Origin: CAYUAI01 sp964442745
Lineage (GTDB): Bacteria; Pseudomonadota; Gammaproteobacteria; S012-40
Direction: 5' to 3'
Assembly (NCBI GenBank): GCA_964442745.1
Contig: CAYUAI010000096.1
Coordinates: forward strand, 1-14,961
DNA: 14,961 nt
The position numbers were made by a program, and so were the translations under genes. Within the stretch, counting starts at the first letter, position 1. The number at the start of each line of letters is the position of its first letter. The notes beneath the pieces were generated by a model. That model was not told the origin of the DNA. It ran no database searches and worked only from the letters and a program-made list of their open reading frames with translations. Positions 6,994-14,961 of the stretch are shown in pieces.

Positions 6994-7181
6994 TCCTACA
7001 CTGATCTCATTTGCTCATGGTACGGACTATGCGTATGTAGAAATAACAGCGCTACGATGGAATGATATCATCAAGACAGGGTTGTGGCGATTGTGCATGC
7101 AGCTGGGATTCATAGGGCTACTAAGCAATAACTCGTCCAATAAAGGGATAAAGATTTTTCCATACCAAGCAGAGCATTGTC

Positions 7182-7196
7182 AATAGCTTAGCTATT
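7182..7196. repeat. Short inverted repeat in divergent region
   Basis: AATAGC and GCTATT separated by TTA, a perfect 6-bp palindrome lying midway between the divergent genes. It could be an operator or hairpin; it has no T-tract and no known consensus, and may be chance. Confidence 0.3.
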
Positions 7197-7276
7197 CTCT
7201 TATGTGCATATTCCAGGCAGGTCGGGTTGAAATCAACCAATTGATATTGTTACGTCCTCATCCCATTTCTCCTGTT

Positions 7277-7305
7277 TTGGTATTGGAATTTGTTGTGCTT
7301 TTAAT
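7277..7305 (+). promoter_or_regulatory. Possible sigma-70-like promoter of the RmlD-like gene
   Basis: TTGGTA (7277-7282), a 17-base spacer and TTTAAT (7300-7305), about 70 bases before the TTG start. The match to TTGACA/TATAAT is only moderate in an AT-rich region. Confidence 0.25.
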
Positions 7306-7358
7306 TTTAAACGTATTACCTCTCTTAAATTTCAGTCGGGCGTTTTTTTCTAAAACAA

Positions 7359-7366
7359 TAAGGTGG
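7359..7366 (+). promoter_or_regulatory. Strong Shine-Dalgarno supporting a TTG start
   Basis: TAAGGTGG lies 7 bases before the TTG at 7374. It is what makes the TTG convincing: the nucleotide-binding loop begins six residues later, so no downstream ATG could serve. Confidence 0.75.
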
Positions 7367-7373
7367 CACGGGT

Positions 7374-8267
7374 TTGAAACTTTTTATTAGCGGTGTTAGC
7401 GGTTTTCTTGGCAATCAATTAGCGATGAATTTATCTCGATGGTATACCGTGGTTGGAATGTATCACAAGCATGTGCCGTTGACAGGTGCTAACATTGAAA
7501 TACATTCATGCCCAATGGAACAGCTGGATCAATTGACATCACTGCTCAATCGAGTCAATCCCGATGTGATTATTCATACAGCAGCGATGAGCGATATGCA
7601 AAGCTGTTACGATCAATTTGATAGGGCTTGTCTTGTCAATGCAACGGCAAGCCATGAAATGGCTAAGTGGTGTGCTCAGTATGCAAAACAGTTTATTTTT
7701 ATATCGACAGAGCATGTATTTCATGGCGATCGTGGTAATTATCAGGAAACTGAAACGGTAAATGCGAAGTCTCATTACGGTAAAAGCAAAGCCTTAGCTG
7801 AAAAATTGATTCAAGACGTTTTGCCTACCTGTGCGATCATCCGATTGGCCACGATGATCGGTTTACCTGTGGCAAAGCATCAAAATAATTTTACCGTGTC
7901 AATGGTTCGACGCATGCAAAACCAGCAAGAAGTTTTTTTATACGAGGATGAATTTCGTAATTTTGTTGATATTTTTGATGTCATTGAACTGATTAAACAA
8001 GTGGTCGATCGTCAAGCCATCGGTATTTTTCACGGTGGTGGCTTGCATGTTTTAAGTCGTTTTGCGTTGGGACAACGGATTGCTGATATCTTTGGTTTAG
8101 AGAATCATTGGCTTGTACCGACCTCCATAAACTCCCATCCATTAGCTGCCACCCGGCCTAACAATACTTCGTTATCGATTGAAGCCACTTGCGATCATTT
8201 AGCTTGGCGCCCCAGGCATCTCAATGACACATTGATCGAATTAAAAGCGAAATTTCACCCCGGCTGA
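7374..8267 (+). CDS. RmlD-like extended SDR, nucleotide-sugar reductase family
   Basis: A 297-residue NAD(P)-dependent short-chain dehydrogenase/reductase of the RmlD-like (dTDP-4-dehydrorhamnose reductase) group, cytosolic. The Rossmann loop is GVSGFLG (7-13); PDVIIHTAA (63-71) follows strand four; the active site is FISTEHVF (Ser111/Thr112) with YGKSK (Tyr135, Lys139). The C-terminal half (FRNFVDIFDV, GIFHGGG) has the usual substrate-domain look. Length matches the family. It reads from TTG with a good Shine-Dalgarno. Unlike a true rmlD it is not in a rhamnose (rmlABC) or glycan cluster, so it may act on another nucleotide sugar or be a general oxidoreductase; I give no gene symbol. It appears monocistronic, between a divergent operon and a 394-base gap. 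Confidence 0.85.
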   Translation: MKLFISGVSGFLGNQLAMNLSRWYTVVGMYHKHVPLTGANIEIHSCPMEQLDQLTSLLNRVNPDVIIHTAAMSDMQSCYDQFDRACLVNATASHEMAKWCAQYAKQFIFISTEHVFHGDRGNYQETETVNAKSHYGKSKALAEKLIQDVLPTCAIIRLATMIGLPVAKHQNNFTVSMVRRMQNQQEVFLYEDEFRNFVDIFDVIELIKQVVDRQAIGIFHGGGLHVLSRFALGQRIADIFGLENHWLVPTSINSHPLAATRPNNTSLSIEATCDHLAWRPRHLNDTLIELKAKFHPG

Positions 8268-8375
8268 TGTGATCGTGCTTGATCTTTGATCCCACGCTGA
8301 TTTTCCTCACTCGATGAAGCACAAAACAAAAGTAAATGTATTTGCAATCATGTGACATTTAATCAAGAATTATAG

Positions 8376-8395
8376 TTATCTGGTAATTTAGATAA
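8376..8395. promoter_or_regulatory. Operator-like palindrome upstream of the kinase promoter
   Basis: TTATCT and AGATAA separated by 8 bases, the spacing of one helical turn expected for a dimeric regulator, about 65 bases upstream of the TATAAT. No known consensus is recognised. AT-rich context makes chance occurrence possible. Confidence 0.25.
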
Positions 8396-8437
8396 TGACT
8401 GCGATTAAATCCAGCTAAGCGATGAAGGATTTTTATA

Positions 8438-8466
8438 TTTTGTTGCTAAGGAAGTGGGTATATAAT
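8438..8466 (+). promoter_or_regulatory. Candidate promoter of the kinase/HD-GYP operon
   Basis: A perfect -10 hexamer TATAAT (8461-8466) with a poor -35 (TTTTGT at 8438-8443, 17-base spacing). A weak -35 would fit an activator-dependent promoter. It is the best sigma-70-like match in the gap before the operon. Confidence 0.35.
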
Positions 8467-8661
8467 AGTTTCCCTGTTTGACGCCTAGGTTTGGTTTGTA
8501 TTTGTTCGCTCTGATTGATGACTGCATGGAGGCAGGAGCTGCTTGCCGAGCAAAAGTGCGGGAATAGTCATTCTATTTCGAACTGTTGTGATTGAAGAGC
8601 GGGCACCAAATTGTTTTGTTCGTGGAATTATCGGAACGTGGATTTGGATTGATGTTTTTTC

Positions 8662-11600
8662 ATGAGGCTTTACTTTTGGAGAGCGCAAAACTTGGCTAGA
8701 ATGAATATTGCGCAATGCTCAATAAGCTTGCTTGTTTTCGTGGCTTGCGGCTGGATATTAAATGTTATGTCAAATCCAGCATTGGACACATTAGGACTGA
8801 CAGAAGCAGAACAGGCCTGGTTGGCAAAACATCAAGTCATACGCCTTGGCGGGGAGTCAAATTGGCCACCGTTTGATTTCGTTGGTGGGGATGGTACACA
8901 TCAAGGATTAGCGGCTGACTATCTGCAATTGCTCAGCCAACGCTTAGGTGTTGTCTTTGATGTGGAGACGGATGCGCCTTGGTCGGTGACCGTGGATCGG
9001 TTGAAAAATAAAACATTAGATGCCATCGGAGCCATTGCTAAAAATAGTGAAAGGGAACAGTTTGCTCTTTTTTCGCGTCCTTATACCACATTTTCTTCTG
9101 TTATTTTTACCCGAAAAAATTATCCACCAGTCGCTAAATTTGATGACCTATTGAATAAAACAGTGGTGGTTGAGCAGGATTATTATATCCATAATGTATT
9201 GCAGGAGAAATATCCCAATATTGAACTATTGGTGGTGGATGACACACTGCAAGCATTAGAGGCGGTGTCTCAAGGGCGGGCGGAGGCCTATATCGGCACG
9301 CTTGCAGTAGCGGCTTATTTACTGGAAAAATATTTTATTGCGAATCTTAAAGTGTCAGGAAAAACACCGTTTGACGGTACTGAACTCACGATTGGTGTTC
9401 GCAATGATTGGCCTGAACTGGTTTCGATACTAAACAAGGGGCTGGCTTCGATCACAGCGACTGAGCACATTGAATTGCGTCACCGATGGATTGCCATTGA
9501 TTATAATGATGATAACGACCAAGAAATCGTCGATTTGACCGTTGAAGAAATAGCTTGGTTGAAAGCCCATCCAGACATCCGTTTTACTGGTGATCCTAAT
9601 TGGTTACCTTTTGAAGCTTTTGATGAGAGTGGCAGTTACCTGGGTATCGTTTCCGAAATATTAACTAAGCTGGAGCGAAAGACCCGCGTTAAATTTCGAA
9701 GGCTTGCCAGTAGTAGCTGGCGTAATTCTTTGAAAATGGTGAAGGAGGGAGACGTTGATGTGGTATCAGGTGATTTGGCCGATGAAGAAATTCGTCGTAC
9801 CCATGTTTTTACGCAAGCGTATTTAGAACGTCCCTTAGCGATTGTGATGAGAAGTGAACAGCAAGATATCATCCCTGATCTTTATGATATTGCGGATAAG
9901 AATATTGCGGTAATCGACGGCTATGGTTACACCTGGGAGTTAGCGGAAAAGTACCCTAACATCAGCTTCATTAAAGTCACTGATGTGCAAGCAGCGTTAT
10001 CTGCGCTTTCCACAGGAGGTATTGATGCTTTTGTTGCAAGCTTCACCTTAAGCAGTTATCACATCAATCAGATGGGTTTGTCTAACTTGCGACTGGTGGG
10101 GCGTTTACCTGTGGTGATGAAATTAGGATTAGCTGTGCGTAAAGATTGGCCGATTTTACTCGGTATTTTAAACAAAGGCATTGACAAGATGACTCAAGCC
10201 GAGAAACATCAGATTGTTGAGCGTTGGATGAATGAAAAATATATTGAACGTGTCGATCACCAACTGGTTTGGCGAGTTGGTACGGGTTCCATGATTTTGA
10301 TTATTTTGATCTTTTTATGGAATTATTTTATTCGTAGACAAAAGGAGCGTTTGCAAATCAGTCAGGAGCGTTTTCAGCTAGCGATGGAGGCCGCTTCTGA
10401 AGGTATTTGGGATTGGAATGTGACCACCGGTGAGGTGTACTACAGCCCAGGTTATGTGAAAATGCTTGGTTATCTCCCCATGGAATTTGCAGGACGGGTA
10501 GATGCTTGGGAAGCACTGTTGCATCCTGATGACAAAGCGAGCGCACTACGTACGGTCTCCGCCGCTATTCGCGAGAATTCATCGCGTTATCAGCATGAAT
10601 TTCGGCTGCGTGCTAAAGATGGTCAATACCGGAATATTTTGTCAAAAGGGGGGGTTGTTAAAGTCGATAAGTACGGTAAGGCGCTAAGGTCTGTTGGCAC
10701 TCAAGCTGATATTACCGATCGCAAAAAAACAGAAATTATGTTACAAAAATTATCACGTGCCGTAGAACAAAATCCTTGCATGGTGATGATTACTGATGCT
10801 GTCGGTATCATTGAATATGTGAATCCGAAATTTACCGAAGTGACCGGTTATACATTTGATGAAGCCGTGGGTAAAACACCGGCTTTATTCAAATCAGGTT
10901 TAACACCGCCTTCGATGTATCAAAATTTATGGAAAACTATTGTGGCAGGGAATACTTGGCATGGGCAGCTCCAGAATAAAAAAAAGGATGGCACGATCTA
11001 CTGGGAGCGAGAATCGATTTCTCCATTAATCGGTGAAGACGGCACGGTTCGGCATTTTGTTGCACTCAAAGAGGACATTTCGAAACAAAAAGAAACAGAA
11101 GATAATTTAATGGTATTTCGCCGTTTTGCAGAAACTTCAGGGCAAGGGTTTGGTATGGCAACCCTCGATGGATATATTACTTATGCTAACCAGACCCTTT
11201 GCCAGCTGTTAGAAGAAGATAGTCCCGCCGATGTTTGTCATAATCACGTTGAAAAATACTATCCTCCCGAATTTCAATGGCGTCTGCAAAACGAAATTAT
11301 CCCGGCCATTAAAGAAAAAGGGCAGTGGATTGGTGAGTTCATGCTGTGTTCGGCCAAAGGAAAATTAACACCGGTGCTAGAAAATTTCTTTTTGATCAGA
11401 GATGAAACCGGTAAACCGATGTATTTCGCTGATGTGGTAACAAATATATCAGAACAAAAGCAGGTAGAATCGGCGTTACAATGTGCCAAAGAACAAGCGG
11501 AGCAAGCCAATCGTTTTAAGAGTGAATTTCTCGCCAATATGAGCCATGAAATTCGTACTCCGCTCAATGCGGTGGTAGGAATGGCTCATCTTGCCATGAG

Positions 11601-13728
11601 GACCGAACTCACGGTTAAGCAACGAGAGTATTTGAGTAAAATTCAGTCTTCCTCGTATACTCTATTAGGCGTGATCAACGATATACTTGATTTTTCTAAA
11701 GTTGAAGCCGGTAAACTAGAAATTGAAAATACTGATTTTTTATTGGAAAGTGTCTTTGAAAATTTAGCCAACCTGGAATCCATGCGAGCCGCTGAAAAAG
11801 GCATTGAAATTATCTTTTCCATCGACAAAGAAATACCTAAAACGCTGATAGGTGACCCACTGCGCTTAGCGCAAGTACTGATTAACCTAACCAGCAATGC
11901 AGTAAAATTTACTGAGCATGGGCAAGTATTGGTCGCGGTAGCGTTGACGGAGCAATCTCTCGAGCGTGTCATTTTACGATTCTCGGTACAAGATAGTGGC
12001 ATTGGCATTGATAAGGAAAACATCGCTTGTTTGTTTGAACCTTTTACTCAAGCGGATGGCTCGACGACCCGAGAATATGGGGGGACAGGTTTAGGGTTAG
12101 CGATTTGCAAGCAATTAGTCAGTATGATGGGCGGAGAGATTGGTGCGCATAGTAAACTCGGTAATGGTAGCACCTTCTTTTTTACGGCTGAATTTGGTTG
12201 TCCCGAAGCAATCACGGAAAAACACTTTTTACCAAGTCCAGATCTACGTGGCATGAATGTCTTGGTGGTGGATGATAATGCTATTGCTCGTCAAATTTTA
12301 AAAGAAACATTGGAATCGTTTTCTTTTAAGGTGTCAACGGTGATATCTGGCGCCACTGCATTAGCTGAGTTGGAGCGAGCGGCCAGTGATGATCAAGCTA
12401 AGCCCTATGATTTGGTACTAATGGACTGGAGTATGCCAGGCATGAATGGCGTTGAAGCTAGCCGCTTAATTCATCATACGGGTTGGTTACCGCATATACC
12501 TACCATCATTATGGTAACGGCTTATGGTCGTGAAGAAATTATGCACGCTGCATCGCAAGTGGGCATCGACGGTTTTTTAGTGAAACCGGTAAACCCCTCG
12601 ATATTGTTCGATACGATTATCGAAACCTTGGATCAAAACACCACCACCACGCCAATCGTAGCTAAACATGAAGAGTTGCTACCACCTCACTTACGTGGTG
12701 CGAAAGTTTTATTGGTTGAGGATAACCGTATTAATCAGCAAGTCGCACAAGAGATGTTGGAAAATGCGGGTTTAGCCGTCAGTCTTGCTGACAATGGTGC
12801 AAAGGCGGTGCAAGCGGTACAGACAGGCCAATTCAATTTAGTTTTTATGGATATCCAGATGCCTGATATGGATGGTTATCAAGCGACTCGCCTTATTCGT
12901 AAAGATCCCAATTTTAACCATTTGCCCATTGTCGCCATGACCGCTCATGTCATGATCGGCGACAGGGAGAAGTGCCTGAATGTGGGCATGAACGATCATA
13001 TAGCCAAGCCGATTGATCCAGAGGCCTTATACACTATCCTTGTTAAATGGATTGCGTCTGGTACTGAGATTGTGAATACAGAGGACAAGTTTAAAGCGCC
13101 CGAGACAAATTTTTTACCCGATAGCTTGCCAGGCATTGACATTCAGCAAGGTTTGCTGCGAGTCGGAGGAAATATCAGGTTATTTTGCAAATTATTATTT
13201 GAGTTTGTCGAAGATCATTGTGATGACGATACCGTATTAGCGCAAGCGATCAATCAGAAAAATCAAGATGAAATTCATCGCTTATTGCATACGCTGCGTG
13301 GAGTGACAGGGAGTATTGGCGCAGAAAAACTTCAATATAAAACAGAATTGTTAGAGCAACTGCTGATGAAACAGTTACCGCATACCGAAGCATTAACAGA
13401 ATTTTCTGCTGAATTCCGAGTAGTAATGAATGGCTTATTGATGGAGAAAAATAGTTTAGCGAGTGCAAAATTAGCTATGGCTACGAATAATTTAGTGGTC
13501 GATCAAATGCAAGACTGGGCATGGTTGCAAGCGTTAGATACGATGTTAAAAGAAGGCAACCCGGCGGCCGTGGATTATATTGAAACGCTAAAAAAATATG
13601 AATATATTCGTGAGTTAAAAAGCCAATTTAATTTGCTTGAAATTCAGCTTGCAGAGTATGAATTTGATGATGCTCGTCAGACACTGAGTGAAATAAAAAA
13701 ATATTCTGATAACCGCTATCCACTTTAG
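8662..13728 (+). CDS. BvgS-like hybrid sensor histidine kinase (2 SBP, 3 PAS, 2 REC, HPt)
   Basis: A 1688-residue inner-membrane sensor. A signal or anchor segment (17-36) is followed by two tandem family-3 solute-binding (Venus flytrap) domains, about 57-280 and 303-526, then a membrane helix (536-556). The cytoplasmic side has PAS/PAC domains at about 565-690, 692-810 and 813-932, HisKA with His962 in NMSHEIRTPLN, and HATPase_c with N-box Asn1079, DSGIGID (1111-1117), FEPFTQ and GGTGLGL. Two receivers follow: the first with Asp1204/1205, Asp1255, Lys1308, the second with Asp1354, Asp1397, Lys1449. HPt His1543 lies in LLHTLRGVTGSIGA. A helical tail (1615-1688) ends the chain. All phosphorelay residues are present, so it should be active. 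The ligand is probably a small molecule such as an amino acid. ATG 8662 is the first start after an in-frame stop; ATG 8701 would keep the anchor. Neither has a strong Shine-Dalgarno. Confidence 0.95.
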   Translation: MRLYFWRAQNLARMNIAQCSISLLVFVACGWILNVMSNPALDTLGLTEAEQAWLAKHQVIRLGGESNWPPFDFVGGDGTHQGLAADYLQLLSQRLGVVFDVETDAPWSVTVDRLKNKTLDAIGAIAKNSEREQFALFSRPYTTFSSVIFTRKNYPPVAKFDDLLNKTVVVEQDYYIHNVLQEKYPNIELLVVDDTLQALEAVSQGRAEAYIGTLAVAAYLLEKYFIANLKVSGKTPFDGTELTIGVRNDWPELVSILNKGLASITATEHIELRHRWIAIDYNDDNDQEIVDLTVEEIAWLKAHPDIRFTGDPNWLPFEAFDESGSYLGIVSEILTKLERKTRVKFRRLASSSWRNSLKMVKEGDVDVVSGDLADEEIRRTHVFTQAYLERPLAIVMRSEQQDIIPDLYDIADKNIAVIDGYGYTWELAEKYPNISFIKVTDVQAALSALSTGGIDAFVASFTLSSYHINQMGLSNLRLVGRLPVVMKLGLAVRKDWPILLGILNKGIDKMTQAEKHQIVERWMNEKYIERVDHQLVWRVGTGSMILIILIFLWNYFIRRQKERLQISQERFQLAMEAASEGIWDWNVTTGEVYYSPGYVKMLGYLPMEFAGRVDAWEALLHPDDKASALRTVSAAIRENSSRYQHEFRLRAKDGQYRNILSKGGVVKVDKYGKALRSVGTQADITDRKKTEIMLQKLSRAVEQNPCMVMITDAVGIIEYVNPKFTEVTGYTFDEAVGKTPALFKSGLTPPSMYQNLWKTIVAGNTWHGQLQNKKKDGTIYWERESISPLIGEDGTVRHFVALKEDISKQKETEDNLMVFRRFAETSGQGFGMATLDGYITYANQTLCQLLEEDSPADVCHNHVEKYYPPEFQWRLQNEIIPAIKEKGQWIGEFMLCSAKGKLTPVLENFFLIRDETGKPMYFADVVTNISEQKQVESALQCAKEQAEQANRFKSEFLANMSHEIRTPLNAVVGMAHLAMRTELTVKQREYLSKIQSSSYTLLGVINDILDFSKVEAGKLEIENTDFLLESVFENLANLESMRAAEKGIEIIFSIDKEIPKTLIGDPLRLAQVLINLTSNAVKFTEHGQVLVAVALTEQSLERVILRFSVQDSGIGIDKENIACLFEPFTQADGSTTREYGGTGLGLAICKQLVSMMGGEIGAHSKLGNGSTFFFTAEFGCPEAITEKHFLPSPDLRGMNVLVVDDNAIARQILKETLESFSFKVSTVISGATALAELERAASDDQAKPYDLVLMDWSMPGMNGVEASRLIHHTGWLPHIPTIIMVTAYGREEIMHAASQVGIDGFLVKPVNPSILFDTIIETLDQNTTTTPIVAKHEELLPPHLRGAKVLLVEDNRINQQVAQEMLENAGLAVSLADNGAKAVQAVQTGQFNLVFMDIQMPDMDGYQATRLIRKDPNFNHLPIVAMTAHVMIGDREKCLNVGMNDHIAKPIDPEALYTILVKWIASGTEIVNTEDKFKAPETNFLPDSLPGIDIQQGLLRVGGNIRLFCKLLFEFVEDHCDDDTVLAQAINQKNQDEIHRLLHTLRGVTGSIGAEKLQYKTELLEQLLMKQLPHTEALTEFSAEFRVVMNGLLMEKNSLASAKLAMATNNLVVDQMQDWAWLQALDTMLKEGNPAAVDYIETLKKYEYIRELKSQFNLLEIQLAEYEFDDARQTLSEIKKYSDNRYPL

Positions 13729-13730
13729 CT

Positions 13731-13734
13731 AGGA
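13731..13734 (+). promoter_or_regulatory. Shine-Dalgarno deciding the start of the HD-GYP gene
   Basis: AGGA lies 8 bases before the ATG at 13743 but only 2 bases before the in-frame TTG at 13737, so the ATG is chosen. Confidence 0.6.
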
Positions 13735-13742
13735 ATTTGAAC

Positions 13743-14852
13743 ATGGATGAAATAAGTAAAATATTAATTGTTGACGATGAACGTTTTCACCTGAATGTGA
13801 TGGTTGACCTGCTAAACGAAGACTACAAAATCGTGGTGGCAAAAAGTGGTCAGAAAGCTTTGGAAATTGCTTTTTCAGAACAACCACCCGATTTGATTTT
13901 GTTGGATGTGATTATGCCAGACATGGATGGATATGAAGTTTGTCAAAGATTAAAGTCAAGTGAGCTCGTTTGCCATATTCCAGTGATTTTTCTCACCATT
14001 AAAAGTGATGTTGAAGATGAAACTCGGGGGTTTAGCCTGGGAGCTGTGGATTATATCACCAAACCTTTTAGTCCACCGATTGTTCGGGCACGAGTTCAAA
14101 CCCATTTAATGTTGAGGCGAGCCTTGTTAGAACTTGAGCAACAGAATGAAAAGTTGGAGAAAAAAATTCAGGAACGTACCAAGGATATTGCTTGCACCCA
14201 AGATGTAGCGATTTACTGCATGGCTTCATTAGCGGAAACACGGGATAATGAAACGGGAAACCACATTCGACGCACACAATACTATGTCAAGATTCTGGCA
14301 GAAAATTTGAGAAATCATCCTCGTTTCAAACATGCATTGGATGAAAATTCGATTACACTCATGTACAAATCGGCACCGTTACACGACATTGGAAAAGTCG
14401 GTGTGCCTGACAGAGTATTGCTTAAACCGGGTAAACTGGACGACAACGAATGGGAAGAGATGAAACAACATGCGACCTATGGTCAGGACGCTATTGTCAA
14501 AGCTGAACAGGCATTGGGTAGTACTTCATTTCTGCAGTTTGCCCGAGACATTATTTATACACATCATGAAAAATGGGATGGTACGGGATATCCTCAGGGG
14601 CTTAGAGGCGACGAAATACCTGTGGCCGGTCGATTGATGGCGTTATCTGATGTTTATGATGCGTTAATCAGTCGGCGTGTTTACAAGGATGCATTCTCCC
14701 ATGAAAAAGCCGTCGAAATCATTCGTCAAGGGAGAAGTACACATTTTGATTCTGATGTCGTCGATGCTTTTCTCGCGTTGGAAGATGAATTCAAAGCGAT
14801 TGCCAAACAATTTTCGGATGTCAACTCAGTAGCGGAACCGAGTGTCCGTTAG
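13743..14852 (+). CDS. RpfG-type response regulator, REC-HD-GYP cyclic-di-GMP phosphodiesterase
   Basis: A 369-residue cytosolic regulator counted from the ATG. Residues about 5-122 are a CheY-like receiver with Asp11/Asp12, phospho-acceptor Asp55 in LLDVIMPDMDG, Thr85 and Lys107. A coiled-coil linker (about 125-150, LELEQQNEKLEKKIQERTK) leads to an HD-GYP domain with NHIRRT (His174), APLHDIGKVGVPD (His214, Asp215), QHATYG (His243), HHEKWDGTGYP (274-284) and LSDVYDAL (Asp303). The metal- and GYP-motif residues are intact, so breakdown of cyclic di-GMP is expected, probably gated by phosphorylation. Small departures from the usual pattern are SRRVYK where RPYK is common and HFDSDVV where HFDP is common. 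It starts 14 bases after the kinase stop, so the kinase is the likely phosphodonor, through its HPt. Confidence 0.93.
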   Translation: MDEISKILIVDDERFHLNVMVDLLNEDYKIVVAKSGQKALEIAFSEQPPDLILLDVIMPDMDGYEVCQRLKSSELVCHIPVIFLTIKSDVEDETRGFSLGAVDYITKPFSPPIVRARVQTHLMLRRALLELEQQNEKLEKKIQERTKDIACTQDVAIYCMASLAETRDNETGNHIRRTQYYVKILAENLRNHPRFKHALDENSITLMYKSAPLHDIGKVGVPDRVLLKPGKLDDNEWEEMKQHATYGQDAIVKAEQALGSTSFLQFARDIIYTHHEKWDGTGYPQGLRGDEIPVAGRLMALSDVYDALISRRVYKDAFSHEKAVEIIRQGRSTHFDSDVVDAFLALEDEFKAIAKQFSDVNSVAEPSVR

Positions 14853-14961
14853 CAACGAGAAGATAAATGGGGGGTATCCATCCTTGTTTTCACTCTTTTT
14901 TGAAACGTTACTATGGCGTGACCGGATTAAATAGATACCTTTTTTAGAGGTTTTTGCCTTG
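14853..14961. other. Short non-coding tail at window end
   Basis: 109 bases after the HD-GYP stop with no reading frame I would call. GGGTATC (14872-14878) and GATACCT (14934-14940) can pair and are followed by a T-run, but a 55-base loop is too long for an ordinary terminator. Confidence 0.35.

Larger units (their letters stand above)
6994..7373. other. Divergent intergenic region between HupE operon and RmlD-like gene
   Basis: 380 bases with no intact convincing gene. It must contain the promoters for the minus-strand HupE operon and for the plus-strand reductase. Visible items are the decayed minus-strand frame up to 7179, an inverted repeat AATAGC-TTA-GCTATT at 7182-7196, and a possible plus-strand promoter TTGGTA-17-TTTAAT at 7277-7305. 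No recognisable metal-regulator operator or riboswitch was seen. Confidence 0.5.
8268..8661 (+). other. 394-base leader/intergenic region before the sensor kinase
   Basis: No credible gene is seen on either strand. It holds an imperfect long inverted repeat (GTGCTTGATC at 8275-8284 with GATGAAGCAC at 8313-8322), a palindrome TTATCT-8-AGATAA at 8376-8395, a perfect TATAAT at 8461-8466, and further down a GC-richer stretch (8530-8551) that could fold as GGCAGG-5-CTTGCC. If the TATAAT is used, the kinase mRNA has a leader of roughly 190 bases. Confidence 0.5.

Noticed and set aside
7202..7390. Plus-strand 62-codon hydrophobic frame
   Set aside because: No Shine-Dalgarno; it overlaps the well-supported RmlD-like start and lies in the probable promoter region.
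8275..8322. Terminator of the RmlD-like gene
   Set aside because: A 10-bp stem with one mismatch is possible, but the loop is 28 bases and the flank is A-rich rather than T-rich on the plus strand.
8518..8595. Possible 25-codon upstream frame in the kinase leader
   Set aside because: No Shine-Dalgarno and no recognisable attenuator peptide; chance frames of this size are common.
8485..8715. Minus-strand 76-codon frame before the kinase
   Set aside because: Low-complexity basic composition, no family resemblance, and it overlaps the kinase N-terminus.
11274..12254. Minus-strand frames within the kinase gene
   Set aside because: Shadows of the strongly supported kinase domains on the plus strand.
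14872..14940. Terminator after the HD-GYP gene
   Set aside because: The pairing arms are 55 bases apart and only 7 bp long; the T-run alone is not enough.

Overview
The window looks like a chromosomal segment of a Gram-negative bacterium, most likely a gammaproteobacterium. This rests on several exported proteins with cleavable or lipoprotein signals, a BvgS-type hybrid kinase paired with an HD-GYP response regulator, HupE/UreJ-type membrane proteins and a moderately AT-leaning base composition. I cannot name the genus. No rRNA, tRNA, intact insertion sequence, phage gene or CRISPR array is visible.

Layout. (1) 1-2301, plus strand: the 3' part of a large surface or exported protein. It is built of beta-sandwich modules: a short 'GLVLQNNG' domain, three diverged copies of a ~100-residue domain, a Pro-rich linker made of four 39-bp tandem repeats, an Ig-like domain and a C-terminal DNRLRE-like domain. 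(2) 4989 down to 2382, minus strand: a tightly overlapping three-gene operon of exported proteins, namely an unrecognised two-cysteine periplasmic protein, a TlpA-like thioredoxin and an amidase-signature lipoprotein. (3) 6898 down to 5184, minus strand: a probable metal-handling operon with a one-helix small protein, a HupE/UreJ-like membrane protein carrying an extra C-terminal soluble domain, and a small His-rich secreted protein. Its upstream side holds a degraded-looking reading frame. (4) 7374-8267, plus strand: a stand-alone RmlD-like nucleotide-sugar reductase with a TTG start. (5) 8662-14852, plus strand: a two-gene signalling operon. A 1688-residue hybrid histidine kinase (two periplasmic solute-binding domains, three PAS, HisKA/HATPase, two receivers, HPt) is followed after 14 bases by a REC-HD-GYP regulator, a predicted cyclic-di-GMP phosphodiesterase.

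How the parts could work together. The kinase/regulator pair is a plausible complete path from periplasmic ligand sensing through a phosphorelay to cyclic-di-GMP breakdown. Its ligand and target are not visible. The amidase operon puts an oxidoreductase beside a two-cysteine protein and a lipoprotein hydrolase in the same compartment, which suggests a cell-envelope function. The HupE operon suggests divalent metal (Ni, Co or similar) uptake or homeostasis. Nothing in the sequence ties the five blocks into one system. The most unusual parts are the amidase/TlpA/unknown operon, the HupE fusion operon with its small upstream frames, and the repeat architecture of the first gene.
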